A stretch of 64,000 bases of DNA, from the NCBI GenBank assembly GCA_046330255.1, contig JAXLTC010000003.1:1-64000 (forward strand), given 5' to 3'. Positions 20,215-28,738 of this stretch are shown here, one piece after another. The position numbers were made by a program, and so were the translations under genes. The DNA comes from JBBSBL01 sp046330255. Lineage in GTDB: Bacteria > Actinomycetota > Thermoleophilia > Solirubrobacterales > Solirubrobacteraceae. A model generated the notes under the pieces. The model had not been told where the DNA came from, made no database searches, and worked only from the letters and a program-made list of their open reading frames with translations. The number at the start of each line of letters is the position of its first letter. Position 1 is the first letter of the stretch.

Positions 20215-21192
20215 ATGGTCCCCCGCATCCCCAGCGGAACGCGAGATGTGCTGCCCGACGAGATGCGCGAGCTGCGCGCGATCGGCGAGCGCCTGCGCGC
20301 GGTCTTCGGCAGCGCGGGATACGGCGAGGTCTACACGCCGGCGCTCGAGTACGAGGACACGCTCGAGCGCGGGGGGGCGCCCGGCGCCCCGGCCTACCGG
20401 CTGTTCGACGAGCACGGCGCGGTCCTGGCGCTGCGCTCCGACATGACGGTGCCGATCGCGCGGGTGGCCGCCACGCGCTACGCGTCGGCGGAGCCTCCGC
20501 TGCGCTTCTGCTACGTCGCCCACGCCTACCGGGGCGTGCGCCCGCAGCGCGGGCAGTCGCGCGAGCTGCTGCAGGCGGGCGTGGAGCTGATCGGGGCGCC
20601 CGCGCCCGAGGGCACCGTCGAGGCGCTGGCGGTCCTCTGCGACGCGCTCGACGCGACGGGTCTGCAGGACTATCGCGTCGGGCTCGGCGACGCGTCGCTC
20701 TATCCGGGGCTGCTCGACGCGCTCGGAGTGCAGGGCGCGGGGCGCGAGCAGGTGCTGCACGAGCTGGCCACGCGCGACTTCGTCGGCCTCGAGCGCCACG
20801 TCGGCATGCTGGGCCTGGAAGGCGGGGCGGCCGAGCTGCTCGTGCGGGTGCCGCAGACGCGCGGCGGGCCGGAGGTGCTCGCCGCCGACGGCGCGCCAGG
20901 CCCGGCGGGCGTCGCGCTGGCCGAGGCGCTCGGCGGCCTGCGAGCCGTGCACGAGCGGCTGCCCGCGGAGACGGCGCGCCGCGTGATCCTCGACCTCGGG
21001 CTGGCGCGCACGCTCGGCTACTACACCGGTGCGGTCTTCGAGGTCTACCACCCGCGGCTGGGCGCGCCGCTCGGGGGCGGCGGGCGCTACGACGCCCTGC
21101 TCGGGCGCTTCGGGCGGGACCTGCCCGCGGTCGGCTTCGCGCTGACGGTCGAGCGGCTGCACATCGCGCTCACGGCGCAGGAGGAGGGATGA
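20215..21192 (+). CDS. hisZ: ATP phosphoribosyltransferase regulatory subunit (HisRS-like)
   Basis: This 325-residue protein looks like the catalytic core of histidyl-tRNA synthetase (PSGTRDVLPDEM, LRSDMTVPIAR, FCYVAHAYRGVRPQRGQSRE, GGGGRYDALLGRFG) but ends without the ~100-residue anticodon-binding domain. That truncation, plus the short-form hisG directly downstream with a 4-bp ATGA overlap, identifies it as HisZ, which forms a hetero-octamer with HisG and gives histidine feedback control. A real HisRS should be elsewhere in the genome. ATG at 20215 is set by homology and a TACGCT box 8 nt upstream. Confidence 0.9.
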   Translation: MVPRIPSGTRDVLPDEMRELRAIGERLRAVFGSAGYGEVYTPALEYEDTLERGGAPGAPAYRLFDEHGAVLALRSDMTVPIARVAATRYASAEPPLRFCYVAHAYRGVRPQRGQSRELLQAGVELIGAPAPEGTVEALAVLCDALDATGLQDYRVGLGDASLYPGLLDALGVQGAGREQVLHELATRDFVGLERHVGMLGLEGGAAELLVRVPQTRGGPEVLAADGAPGPAGVALAEALGGLRAVHERLPAETARRVILDLGLARTLGYYTGAVFEVYHPRLGAPLGGGGRYDALLGRFGRDLPAVGFALTVERLHIALTAQEEG

Positions 21193-21821
21193 CCGCTTCC
21201 GGCCTGACGATCGCGGTTCCGCGCGGGACGCTCTTCACCGGCACGCTGGACCGGCTGGACCGGCTGGGACTCGACACGCGCGAGGTGCGCTCGAACGACA
21301 GGCGGCTCCTGTTCTCCGAGCAGGGGATCGTGACGATGCGCCCATCGGACGTCCCGACGTACGTCGAGGCCGGGGCGGCCGACATCGGCGTGACCGGCAA
21401 GGACGTGCTGATGGAGCAGTCCGAGCGCGACGTCTACGAGGTGGCGGACCTCGGCTTCGGCGCCTGCCGCATGATTCTGGCCACCCGGGTCGGCGCCGAC
21501 CCGGTGGCCGCGGCGCTGCGCCGTCTCGGTGCCGCGCGGATCGCGACCAAGTACCCGCGCGTGGCGGCCGGCTACTTCGAGCGCACCGGCCGCCAGGCGG
21601 AGATCGTCGAGGTGAAGGGGTCGGTCGAGCTCGCGCCGCTGACCGGGCTCGTGGACGGGATCGTGGACCTGACGGCGACCGGGACGACGCTGCGGGAGAA
21701 CGACCTGGTGATCCGGGAGGAGATCGCGGACTGCACCGCGCGGCTGATCGCCAACCCGGTCGCTCACAAGCTGCGCGCGCGGGACATCGACGACGTGGTC
21801 GGGCGCCTGCGTGCGCCTTGA
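21189..21821 (+). CDS. hisG: ATP phosphoribosyltransferase catalytic subunit, short form
   Basis: The 210-residue short-form HisG catalyses the first step of histidine synthesis (ATP plus PRPP). Typical stretches are IAVPRGTLF, VPTYVEAGAADIGVTGKDVL and, in the PRPP-binding loop, GLVDGIVDLTATGTTLREN. It lacks the C-terminal regulatory domain of long HisG, so it needs HisZ, encoded immediately upstream. GGAGG lies just before the ATG. It overlaps hisD by 11 bp. Confidence 0.95.
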   Translation: MTASGLTIAVPRGTLFTGTLDRLDRLGLDTREVRSNDRRLLFSEQGIVTMRPSDVPTYVEAGAADIGVTGKDVLMEQSERDVYEVADLGFGACRMILATRVGADPVAAALRRLGAARIATKYPRVAAGYFERTGRQAEIVEVKGSVELAPLTGLVDGIVDLTATGTTLRENDLVIREEIADCTARLIANPVAHKLRARDIDDVVGRLRAP

Positions 21822-23103
21822 GCGCCTGAGGCTGCAGGGCCCGGCGGCCGCCGCCGGGCTGGCGGCGCGCGTGCGTGCCCTGGCGCCCTCGCCGGCGGAC
21901 GTGTCGGCCGGGGTCGCGGAGATCCTTGGGCGGGTGCGGGAGCGGGGCGACGAGGCGCTGCTCGCGCGGACGCGCGCGCACGACCTGGCCGGCGGCGACC
22001 CGCGGCAGGTGACCGTCGAGCGGGAGGCGCTTGACTCCGCCCGCGCGGCGCTCGCGCCCGACCTCGCCGCCGCGCTGGAGCTGGCGATCGCGAACGTCGG
22101 CGAGGTGGCGCGCGCCGCGCTGCGCGAGGACCGCCGCGTGCGCCTGGCGGCGGGGCAGGAGGTCCTGCTGCGCGAGGTGCCGGTGCGGCGCGCCGGGATC
22201 TACGTCCCCGGCGGGGCGGCCCCCTACCCGAGCAGCGTGGTCATGGGCGTGGTGAGCGCGCGCGTCGCGGGCGTCGACGAGGTCGCCGTCTGCTCGCCGC
22301 CGCAGCCGGACGGCGAGCTCCATCCGCTGGTGCTGGGCGCGTGCGCGCTCACGGGTGCGGACCGGGTACATCGCGCGGGGGGTGCGCAGGCGATCGCCGC
22401 CCTCGCGTACGGGACCGCGAGCGTCGATCCCGTGGACGTGATCGCCGGGCCCGGCAGCCTGTGGGTGAGCGAGGCCAAGCGGCAGGTGTTCGGCGCCGTC
22501 GGGATCGACGGCCTCGCGGGCCCGAGCGACCTGGTCGCCGTCCTGTCGGACGGCGCGGACCCACGCCTGGGCGCGCTCGACCTGCTCGCGCAGGCGGAGC
22601 ACGGGCCGGCCACGGTCGTCGTCGCGATCTCCCCGGATCGGGTGCTGCTCGATGCGGTCCTGGTCGCCCTGCGCGAGCTGGCCGCGGAGCGGCCGGTGAT
22701 CGAGCCGGCGGCGGCGGTGCTGATCGACTGCGGCGATCTCGAGGCCGCCCTGGCGCTCGCCGAGGCGCTCGCTCCCGAGCACCTGGAGCTGTCCGGGGCG
22801 GCGGCCGAGGCCCTCGCCCCCCGCGTGCGCGCGGCGGGCTGCGTGCTCGTGGGGCCGGGCGCCGCGACGGCGTTCGGGGACTACGTGGCCGGCTCCAACC
22901 ACGTCCTGCCCACGGGGGGCGTCGCGCGCTTCTCCTCGGGGCTGGGGCCGTGGGCGTTCAGGCGGCGGGTGAGCGAGCTGCGCGTTCCCGCCGGCGCTGC
23001 CGGGGAGCTCGCCGCGGCGGGGGCGGCGCTCGCGCGCGCCGAGGGCTTCGACGCGCACGCGGAGTCGATGGAGGCGCGCATCGGGAACAATGGCGACCCA
23101 TGA
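21811..23103 (+). CDS. hisD: Histidinol dehydrogenase
   Basis: This 430-residue zinc enzyme oxidises L-histidinol to histidine in two NAD-dependent steps. Family signatures are VPGGAAPYPSSVVM, VDVIAGPGSLWVSEAKRQV, GPSDLVAVLSD, the Zn-site QAEHGP, and AFGDYVAGSNHVLPTGG near the C-terminus. Length is normal. The GTG at 21811 overlaps the hisG end by 11 bp, indicating translational coupling. Its own stop overlaps the hisB start (ATGA). Confidence 0.95.
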   Translation: MRLERLRLQGPAAAAGLAARVRALAPSPADVSAGVAEILGRVRERGDEALLARTRAHDLAGGDPRQVTVEREALDSARAALAPDLAAALELAIANVGEVARAALREDRRVRLAAGQEVLLREVPVRRAGIYVPGGAAPYPSSVVMGVVSARVAGVDEVAVCSPPQPDGELHPLVLGACALTGADRVHRAGGAQAIAALAYGTASVDPVDVIAGPGSLWVSEAKRQVFGAVGIDGLAGPSDLVAVLSDGADPRLGALDLLAQAEHGPATVVVAISPDRVLLDAVLVALRELAAERPVIEPAAAVLIDCGDLEAALALAEALAPEHLELSGAAAEALAPRVRAAGCVLVGPGAATAFGDYVAGSNHVLPTGGVARFSSGLGPWAFRRRVSELRVPAGAAGELAAAGAALARAEGFDAHAESMEARIGNNGDP

Positions 23104-23690
23104 GCCGCCGCGCCGAGATCCATCGCTCGACGGGGGAGACCGACGTGCGCCTCGTGCTGGCGCTCGACGGCACCGGCGCCGGCGACCGCGCGACCGGGGT
23201 CGGGTTCCTCGACCACATGCTCGACCTGCTCGCGCGCCACGGGGCGCTGGACCTCGACGTGAGCGCCACCGGTGACCTGGAGACCGGCGCGCACCACACG
23301 GTCGAGGACGTGGGGATCTGCCTCGGCCAGGCGCTCGATCGCGCGCTGGGGGATCGCGCCGGGATCACCCGCTACGGGCACGCGGTGGTACCGATGGACG
23401 AGGCCCGCGCCGCGTGCGCCATCGACGTCTCCGGACGGCCCTTCTGCGCGGTCGAGGCCGACCTGCCGGCGGGCTCCATCGGCACGTTCGACCACGACCT
23501 CGCCGAGGAGTTCCTGCGCGCCGTGGCGGCCAACTCGCGCCTCACGCTCCACGTCGAGGCGCAGCGGGGGACCAACGCGCACCACGTCATCGAGGCGATG
23601 TTCAAGGCCTTCGCTCGCGCGCTGAGGACGGCCGTCGCCCTCGATCCCGCCGAGCGCGGCGTGCCCTCGACCAAGGGCACCCTGACGTGA
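23100..23690 (+). CDS. hisB: Imidazoleglycerol-phosphate dehydratase
   Basis: The 196-residue monofunctional HisB catalyses the Mn-dependent dehydration of imidazole glycerol phosphate. The repeated metal-binding motifs are visible: GFLDHMLDLLARHG, GAHHTVEDVGI, FDHDLAEEFL and GTNAHHVIEAMFKAF. There is no fused histidinol-phosphatase domain, so that activity must come from another gene. It overlaps hisD and hisH by 4 bp each. Confidence 0.96.
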   Translation: MSRRAEIHRSTGETDVRLVLALDGTGAGDRATGVGFLDHMLDLLARHGALDLDVSATGDLETGAHHTVEDVGICLGQALDRALGDRAGITRYGHAVVPMDEARAACAIDVSGRPFCAVEADLPAGSIGTFDHDLAEEFLRAVAANSRLTLHVEAQRGTNAHHVIEAMFKAFARALRTAVALDPAERGVPSTKGTLT

Positions 23691-24331
23691 GCGCCGCTCC
23701 CCGCATCGCGGTCATCGACTTCGGGGTGGGCAACCGTCGCTCGGTCGAGAAGGCGCTGGGGCGCGTCGGGGCGCGTCCCGAGATCACCGCGGACGCGGAC
23801 GCGATCGCCGCGGCCGACGGGCTCGTGCTGCCGGGGGTCGGCGCCTTCCCCGCGGGCGCCGAGCGGCTGCGCGAGCGCGGGCTCGACGCGGTCCTGCGCG
23901 AGCGCGCGGCCGCCGGCGTCCCGCTGCTCGGCCTGTGCCTCGGGATGCAGCTGCTCTTCCAGCGCTCGCGGGAGCTCGGCGGGGCCGACGGGCTCGGGTT
24001 GCTCGAGGGCGAGGTCGTCGCGCTGCAGCCGCACGGGGAGCGCCTGCCGCACATCGGCTGGAACGCCGTGCGCTGGGAGCGCCCGTCGCCGCTGCTCACC
24101 GGGCTGCCGGCGGAGACCTACCTCTACCACGTCCATTCGTTCGCGGCCGTCCCCGCGGACGAAGCTGACGTGCTCGGCACCGCCGACTACGGCGGGCGGT
24201 TCGTCGCGGCCGTCGCGCGCCCGCCGATCTACGGTGTCCAGTCGCACCCGGAGAAGTCCTCCGCCCACGGCCTCGCGCTGCTGGCTAACTTCGCGCGCGT
24301 GTGCGCGGGCGTGCCCGCGGCGGCGGCGTGA
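23687..24331 (+). CDS. hisH: Imidazole glycerol phosphate synthase, glutaminase subunit
   Basis: This 214-residue class I glutamine amidotransferase supplies ammonia to HisF. The nucleophile elbow is GLCLGMQLLF (Cys at about residue 79), and the His-Glu pair is in YGVQSHPEKSS near the end. GVGAFPAG carries the oxyanion-region glycines. The GTG at 23687 overlaps the hisB stop. HisF, its partner, is two genes downstream. Confidence 0.95.
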   Translation: MSAAPRIAVIDFGVGNRRSVEKALGRVGARPEITADADAIAAADGLVLPGVGAFPAGAERLRERGLDAVLRERAAAGVPLLGLCLGMQLLFQRSRELGGADGLGLLEGEVVALQPHGERLPHIGWNAVRWERPSPLLTGLPAETYLYHVHSFAAVPADEADVLGTADYGGRFVAAVARPPIYGVQSHPEKSSAHGLALLANFARVCAGVPAAAA

Positions 24332-25056
24332 ACCTCTACCCGGCCGTCGACATCCGCGGCGGACGGGCCGTCCGGCTGCGGAGGGGCGACTACGACGCCG
24401 AGACCGTCTACGAGGACGATCCGCTGCTCGCCGCGCGGCGGTGGGTGCGCGACGGGGCGCGCGCCCTGCACGTCGTCGACCTGGACGGCGCGCGGAGCGG
24501 ACGCCCGCATGCGCTGGAGGACCTGCGGCGGATCGCCCGGGACGTTGACGTGCCGGTGCAGTACGGCGGGGGGCTGCGGAGCGCCGCGGACCTCGACGCC
24601 GCGGTGATGGCGGGCGCGGCGAGGGTGGTGCTCGGCACGGCCGCTTACGACGACCTCGACCTGCTCGACGATGCCGTGGAGCGCCACGGCGACCGGCTCG
24701 TGGCCTCGGTGGACGCCCGCCGCGGCACGATCGCCACGGCGGGCTGGACCGAGCAGTCCGAGCTGCCCGCGACCGAGGCGATCGCGCGCCTCGCCGACCG
24801 CGGGGTCGGCTCGTTCGTGTACTCCTCGATCGAGCGCGACGGGACGCTCGAGGGGCCGGACCTCGCCGAGGTGCGCCGCGTCGCGGCGGCCGTGCGCGGG
24901 CGGTTCGTGTACTCCGGCGGGGTCGGGCGCATCGAGGACCTCGAGGCCCTGGCGGGCCTGCGCGAGGTGAACCTCGCGGGGGTCATCGTCGGCAGCGCGC
25001 TCTACGAGGGGCGCTTCACGCTGCCGGAGGCGCTGGCGGCCCTGCGACCGGGCTGA
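24328..25056 (+). CDS. hisA: ProFAR isomerase
   Basis: This 242-residue (beta/alpha)8 barrel isomerises ProFAR to PRFAR. The first-half Asp is in LYPAVDIRGGRAVRL, and HVVDLDGAR, QYGGGLRS and VYSGGVGR provide the phosphate-binding loops. The single GTG at 24328 overlaps the hisH stop. In many actinobacteria HisA is PriA, which also does the TrpF step; that cannot be decided by reading. The end is separated from hisF by 33 bp containing a -10-like box. Confidence 0.93.
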   Translation: MNLYPAVDIRGGRAVRLRRGDYDAETVYEDDPLLAARRWVRDGARALHVVDLDGARSGRPHALEDLRRIARDVDVPVQYGGGLRSAADLDAAVMAGAARVVLGTAAYDDLDLLDDAVERHGDRLVASVDARRGTIATAGWTEQSELPATEAIARLADRGVGSFVYSSIERDGTLEGPDLAEVRRVAAAVRGRFVYSGGVGRIEDLEALAGLREVNLAGVIVGSALYEGRFTLPEALAALRPG

Positions 25057-25075
25057 GCCGGCGGCGCGGCGCCGC

Positions 25076-25081
25076 TACGCT
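25076..25081 (+). promoter_or_regulatory. Leaderless-type -10 box for hisF
   Basis: TACGCT ends 8 nt before the hisF ATG, identical in sequence and spacing to the box before hisZ, suggesting hisF can be transcribed separately. Confidence 0.5.
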
Positions 25082-25089
25082 CGGCGGCG

Positions 25090-25854
25090 ATGCACTGCAA
25101 GCGCGTGATCCCATGCCTCGACGTGGACGCCGGCCGCGTCGTCAAGGGCACGAGCTTCGTCGACCTGCGCGACGCCGGCGATCCGGTCGAGCTCGCGCGC
25201 CGCTACGACTCCGAGGGCGCCGACGAGCTCGTGTTCCTCGACATCACGGCGACGCACCACGGCCGCGACACCGCCGTCGAGCTCGCGCGCCGGACGGCCG
25301 ACGACGTCTTCGTGCCGTTCACGATCGGCGGCGGGATCCGGTCCGTGGCCGACGCTCAGGACGTGCTGGACGCGGGCGCGGACAAGGTCTCGGTCAACTC
25401 CGCGGCAGTAGCGCGCCCGGAGCTCCTCGGCGAGCTGGCCGACCGTTTCGGCGCGCAGTGCGTGGTGCTCGCGATCGACGCCGGGCTACGGCCGGGCGAC
25501 GGAGGCTGGGAGGTGTTCGTCGCCGGCGGACGCGAGGCCACCGGCCGCGACGCGATCGCCTGGGCGCGCCAGGGCGCCGAGCGCGGCGTCGGGGAGATCC
25601 TGCTCACGAGCATGGACCGCGACGGCACCCTCGACGGCTACGACCTGGAGCTGGTCCGTGGGGTGTCCGGCGCGGTCGGCGTGCCCGTGATCGCCTCGGG
25701 CGGGGCGGGCACGCTCGATCACCTCGTGGAGGGGCTGAACGCCGGCGCGGACGCGGTGCTGGTCGCCTCGATCGTCCACTACGGCACACACTCGGTGGGA
25801 GAGATCAAGGCCCACCTGGCCGCGGCGGGAGTGCCCGTGCGGCCCGCGGAGTAG
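25090..25854 (+). CDS. hisF: Imidazole glycerol phosphate synthase, cyclase subunit
   Basis: The 254-residue barrel converts PRFAR and ammonia to imidazole glycerol phosphate and AICAR. It begins with KRVIPCLDVDAGRVVKG (catalytic Asp), then VFLDITATHHGRD, PFTIGGGIRSV, the second catalytic Asp in TSMDRDGTLDGYD, and phosphate loops ASGGAGTLDH and ASIVHYG. ATG at 25090 is preceded by TACGCT. The cluster ends here: hisC and hisI/hisE are not in the window. Confidence 0.96.
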   Translation: MHCKRVIPCLDVDAGRVVKGTSFVDLRDAGDPVELARRYDSEGADELVFLDITATHHGRDTAVELARRTADDVFVPFTIGGGIRSVADAQDVLDAGADKVSVNSAAVARPELLGELADRFGAQCVVLAIDAGLRPGDGGWEVFVAGGREATGRDAIAWARQGAERGVGEILLTSMDRDGTLDGYDLELVRGVSGAVGVPVIASGGAGTLDHLVEGLNAGADAVLVASIVHYGTHSVGEIKAHLAAAGVPVRPAE

Positions 25855-26068
25855 GGCGTCCTGCACCGGCCGCGGTGAGCTTCGAGCGAACGGCGGCTTG
25901 GAAAGGGGGCCGGTTCGAGGCCGTCGGCCCACTCGTGCGCGATTTCGGTCGCCAGGAGGCCAGAATCGCAGCCGAGTGCGCGAGCCGGGAATCCCGCGCG
26001 CGGGCGCGGGCTGCTCGGACGTCCCTCGTTGCCGCCGTTCGCCCGCCTGCGCCGACCCGTCGCCGCGC

Positions 26069-27340
26069 TCAGCGCGCCGCGCGGCGCGGGACGAGCCCGA
26101 ACAGGTTCGCGTAGCCGGTCAGGTAGATCGCCTTGCCGTCGGACACGACCGGGTTGAACGAGCCCTCGCGGAACGAGAAGGCCGTGCGACCGGTGCGGGT
26201 GTCGACGCCGACCGTGGTCTTGGCGCCCAGGTTCGCGAAGTAGGCGACGCCACCGACGATCGACACCCCGCCGGAGATCTTGCCGCCCGCCGAGTGCTGC
26301 CAGCGGACCGCGCCGGAGCGCGCGTCGAGCGCGTAGAGGTTGCCGTCGTAGGAGCCGATGTAGACCGTAGGCCCGAGCCCGCGCGTGGTCGCGACGGCGG
26401 GGGAGGAGTAGACGTAGGCGCCGGTGCCCGTCGCCCAGGCGAGCGACCCGTCGCGCTGGGTGAACGAGTAGACGCGGCCGTCGGTGTTGCCCAGGTAGAT
26501 GCGCCCGTAGGCGGCCGCGGCCGTCGAGTAGAAGCTGCCCGAGCCGAAGCCGAACGCCGTCCCGTTGGTGCCCACCGACCAGACCTTGTGGCCATCGCGC
26601 AGGTCGAGGCAGTAGACGCGGCCCGCATAGTCGCCGAAGAACAGCCGCCTGCCGACCCGCGTGATGCCGGCCTTGACCGCGCCCTGGGCCTTGAACGTCC
26701 ACAGCGTGCGCCCGGTGCGGCGGCTCAGCGCGTAGACCGTGCCGTCCTCGGAGCCGAAGTAGACGACGCTCGGCGTCAGCAGGGGCGAGGACTCGGCGCG
26801 CGCGGGCAGATCGCGCGCCCAGAGCACCTTGCCGTCGCGCTGGCGCAGCTTCAGCGCGCGTCCCTGCACCCCGCTGAACCCCTTGAGCAGGACCACGTAG
26901 ACGGCGCCGTCGTCGACCGCCGGCGAGGCCGCCGCGAGCAGCCCGAGCTTGCGCTTCCAGCGGATGTGGCCGGTCCGCTTGTCGAAGCGGATCACCCCGG
27001 CGTTGTCGTTGAGCACGTAGAGGCCCCGCCCGTCGATCACCGGGGGGAACTCCAGCAGCGAGGTCCCGCGGTAGGTCCACGTGCGGCTGAACGGCGGGCG
27101 CGGTCCTCCCGCCAGGAACGCGGCCCGGTCGGACTGGAAGTGGTAGAAGGGCCAGCGGAACGTGTCGCGCGGCGGGCGCGGCTTCGCCGGCGCGGTGGTG
27201 GCGGTGAACTCCGCGTTCGGGTTCGAGACGTTGCCCGGCTCGCGGAGCAGCAGGAAGGCGGCGACGCCCGCCGCGACCAGCGCGACGAGCGCCAGTGCGA
27301 ACGGCCAGCGCCGCCGGCGGCGGGCGCCCGGCGTCAGCAT
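26069..27340 (-). CDS. Membrane-anchored PQQ-type beta-propeller protein
   Basis: The 423-residue product has a basic N-terminus and a single membrane segment (~residues 11-32, PFALALVALVAAGVAAFLLL), followed by a likely extracytoplasmic domain. The latter contains six or seven blade repeats of the PQQ/YVTN kind (e.g. GTVYALSRRTGRTLWTF, GNLYALDARSGAVRWQH, GKVLWARDLP), as in outer-membrane-assembly-like and quinoprotein-like propellers. No catalytic residues of a quinoprotein dehydrogenase are evident, so a scaffold or binding role is more likely. ATG at 27340 is set by TAGCAT ending 8 nt upstream. It converges on hisF with a 214-bp gap and is divergent from the nucleotidyltransferase. Confidence 0.8.
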   Translation of the reverse strand: MLTPGARRRRRWPFALALVALVAAGVAAFLLLREPGNVSNPNAEFTATTAPAKPRPPRDTFRWPFYHFQSDRAAFLAGGPRPPFSRTWTYRGTSLLEFPPVIDGRGLYVLNDNAGVIRFDKRTGHIRWKRKLGLLAAASPAVDDGAVYVVLLKGFSGVQGRALKLRQRDGKVLWARDLPARAESSPLLTPSVVYFGSEDGTVYALSRRTGRTLWTFKAQGAVKAGITRVGRRLFFGDYAGRVYCLDLRDGHKVWSVGTNGTAFGFGSGSFYSTAAAAYGRIYLGNTDGRVYSFTQRDGSLAWATGTGAYVYSSPAVATTRGLGPTVYIGSYDGNLYALDARSGAVRWQHSAGGKISGGVSIVGGVAYFANLGAKTTVGVDTRTGRTAFSFREGSFNPVVSDGKAIYLTGYANLFGLVPRRAAR

Positions 27341-27348
27341 GGTGGGGG

Positions 27349-27354
27349 ATGCTA
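27349..27354 (-). promoter_or_regulatory. Leaderless-type -10 box for the beta-propeller gene
   Basis: TAGCAT on the minus strand ends 8 nt before the ATG at 27340, the same hexamer and spacing as at tyrS. Confidence 0.55.
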
Positions 27355-27380
27355 CCGGCGGCCTCCCCGGACTCCCGCCC

Positions 27381-28610
27381 ATGCCAGCGCTCCGCACCGA
27401 CCACCTCGCCGACCGCCTGCGCGCCGTCCCGGCGGTCGCCGCGCTGCTGCCGGGACTGGCGGGCGAGCGCGGCGTCCACGCCGTCGGGGGCGTCCCGCGC
27501 GACCTGCTGCTCGGCCTCTCCCCGCTGGACCTCGACCTCGTGGTCGAGGGCGACGCCGGAGCGCTGGCGGAGCGGCTCGCCGGCCGCCTGGGAGGGCGCG
27601 TCACCGAGCACGGGCGCTTCGGGACGGCGACGCTGCTCGTGGGCGAGCACTCGATCGACCTGGCGGGCGCCCGTTCCGAGCGCTACCCGCGGCCGGGCGC
27701 GCTGCCCGACGTGGCGCCCGCCCCGCTGGCCGAGGACCTGCGGCGTCGCGACTTCACGGCGAACGCGATCGCGCTCGCGCTGGACGAGCAGGGGCCGGGC
27801 GGCATGCTCGCCTATCCCGGAGCCGAGGGCGATCTCGCGGCCCGCCGCCTGCGCGTCCTGCACCCGGCCAGCTTCGAGGACGACCCCACGCGGCTGCTCC
27901 GGCTCGCGCGCTACACGGCGCGCCTCGGCTTCACGGCCGAGCCGGCGACGGACGCGATCGCGCGCCGGGCGATCGCCGCGGAAGCGCTCGGCTCGGTCTC
28001 CGCCGCGAGGGTGGGGGCCGAGCTGCGGCTGCTGCTCGCCGAGGCCGACCCGGCCGGCGCCCTGGATGCGGCCGAGACCCTCGGCCTGGTAGCGGCCATC
28101 GACGCCGAGTGGCGCTGGGACCGGCCGCTCGCGGAGCGCGCGCTGCGGCTGCTGCCCGGCGAGGAGCGGGCGGATCTGCTGCTGCTCGGCGCGCTCGGCG
28201 CCGGGGCCGGCCGGAAGCGGCTGGCCGCGCGGCTCGACGCGCTCGAGCTGGAGCGGGCCGACCGCGAGCGCGTGCTCGCGGTCGCCGGGGCTCGGGCGCT
28301 GGTGCCGGCGCTCGCCACCGCGCAGCAGCCGTCCGAGGTGCGCGCAGCCGTCGACGGCGCGCCCGCGGAAGCGGTCGCGCTCGCGGGCGCGCTGGAGCCG
28401 GCCGCCGAGCCCGCGGCTGCGCTGTGGCTGGCGACGCTGAGGGGGATCGGGCTGGCGATCGGGGGCGCCGACCTGCTCGCCGCCGGCGTTCCCGAGGGAC
28501 CGGCGGTCGGCCGGGGCCTGGAGGCCGCGCTCGACGCCGCGCTCGACGGTCGGGCGCCGGACCGCGAAGGGCAGCTCGTCGCCGCGCTGCGCGCCGCACG
28601 GGGCTCCTAG
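27381..28610 (+). CDS. cca: CCA-adding / poly(A) polymerase family tRNA nucleotidyltransferase
   Basis: This 409-residue protein is a class II nucleotidyltransferase. The head domain reads HAVGGVPRDLLLG with the metal-binding DLDLVVEGDA (DxD), then EDLRRRDFTANAIAL and RRLRVLHPASFEDDPTRLLRLARYTARLGF, the RNA- and nucleotide-binding neck. The C-terminal half is Ala/Leu-rich helical and divergent. It should add CCA to tRNA 3' ends or be an A-adding relative; the family cannot be split by eye. No clear -10 box precedes ATG 27381. The IS element lies 128 bp downstream. Confidence 0.82.
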   Translation: MPALRTDHLADRLRAVPAVAALLPGLAGERGVHAVGGVPRDLLLGLSPLDLDLVVEGDAGALAERLAGRLGGRVTEHGRFGTATLLVGEHSIDLAGARSERYPRPGALPDVAPAPLAEDLRRRDFTANAIALALDEQGPGGMLAYPGAEGDLAARRLRVLHPASFEDDPTRLLRLARYTARLGFTAEPATDAIARRAIAAEALGSVSAARVGAELRLLLAEADPAGALDAAETLGLVAAIDAEWRWDRPLAERALRLLPGEERADLLLLGALGAGAGRKRLAARLDALELERADRERVLAVAGARALVPALATAQQPSEVRAAVDGAPAEAVALAGALEPAAEPAAALWLATLRGIGLAIGGADLLAAGVPEGPAVGRGLEAALDAALDGRAPDREGQLVAALRAARGS

Positions 28611-28732
28611 AACAGGCCGGGTTCGCCGTCCTGGGTAGGGGGCGCATACGACCCCCGGGGCAGGAGCGCGGACTCCGGTGACGCCCCTTCGCAGATGCCG
28701 TTCGCGCGTTGACCGACTCCGCGGGCCGGACG

Positions 28733-28738
28733 GCTAGC
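28733..28738 (+). repeat. Target-site duplication, left copy (GCTAGC)
   Basis: GCTAGC directly precedes the IS end TGTAG and is repeated at 29783-29788 after the other end. IS481 of Bordetella is known to duplicate NCTAGN, and this fits exactly. Confidence 0.85.

Noticed and set aside
25855..26068. Possible tRNA near GGTTCGAGG at about 25910-25920
   Set aside because: The sequence resembles a T-loop but no acceptor or anticodon stem can be formed around it.
25898..28681. 927-codon plus-strand frame antisense to the beta-propeller gene
   Set aside because: It covers a protein with clear PQQ-type repeats and a start with a promoter on the other strand, then runs out of frame through the nucleotidyltransferase. 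No motif is recognisable.
28611..28732. Extra gene or second IS end between the nucleotidyltransferase gene and the IS
   Set aside because: I see only GC-rich intergenic sequence without a start, promoter box or second inverted repeat.
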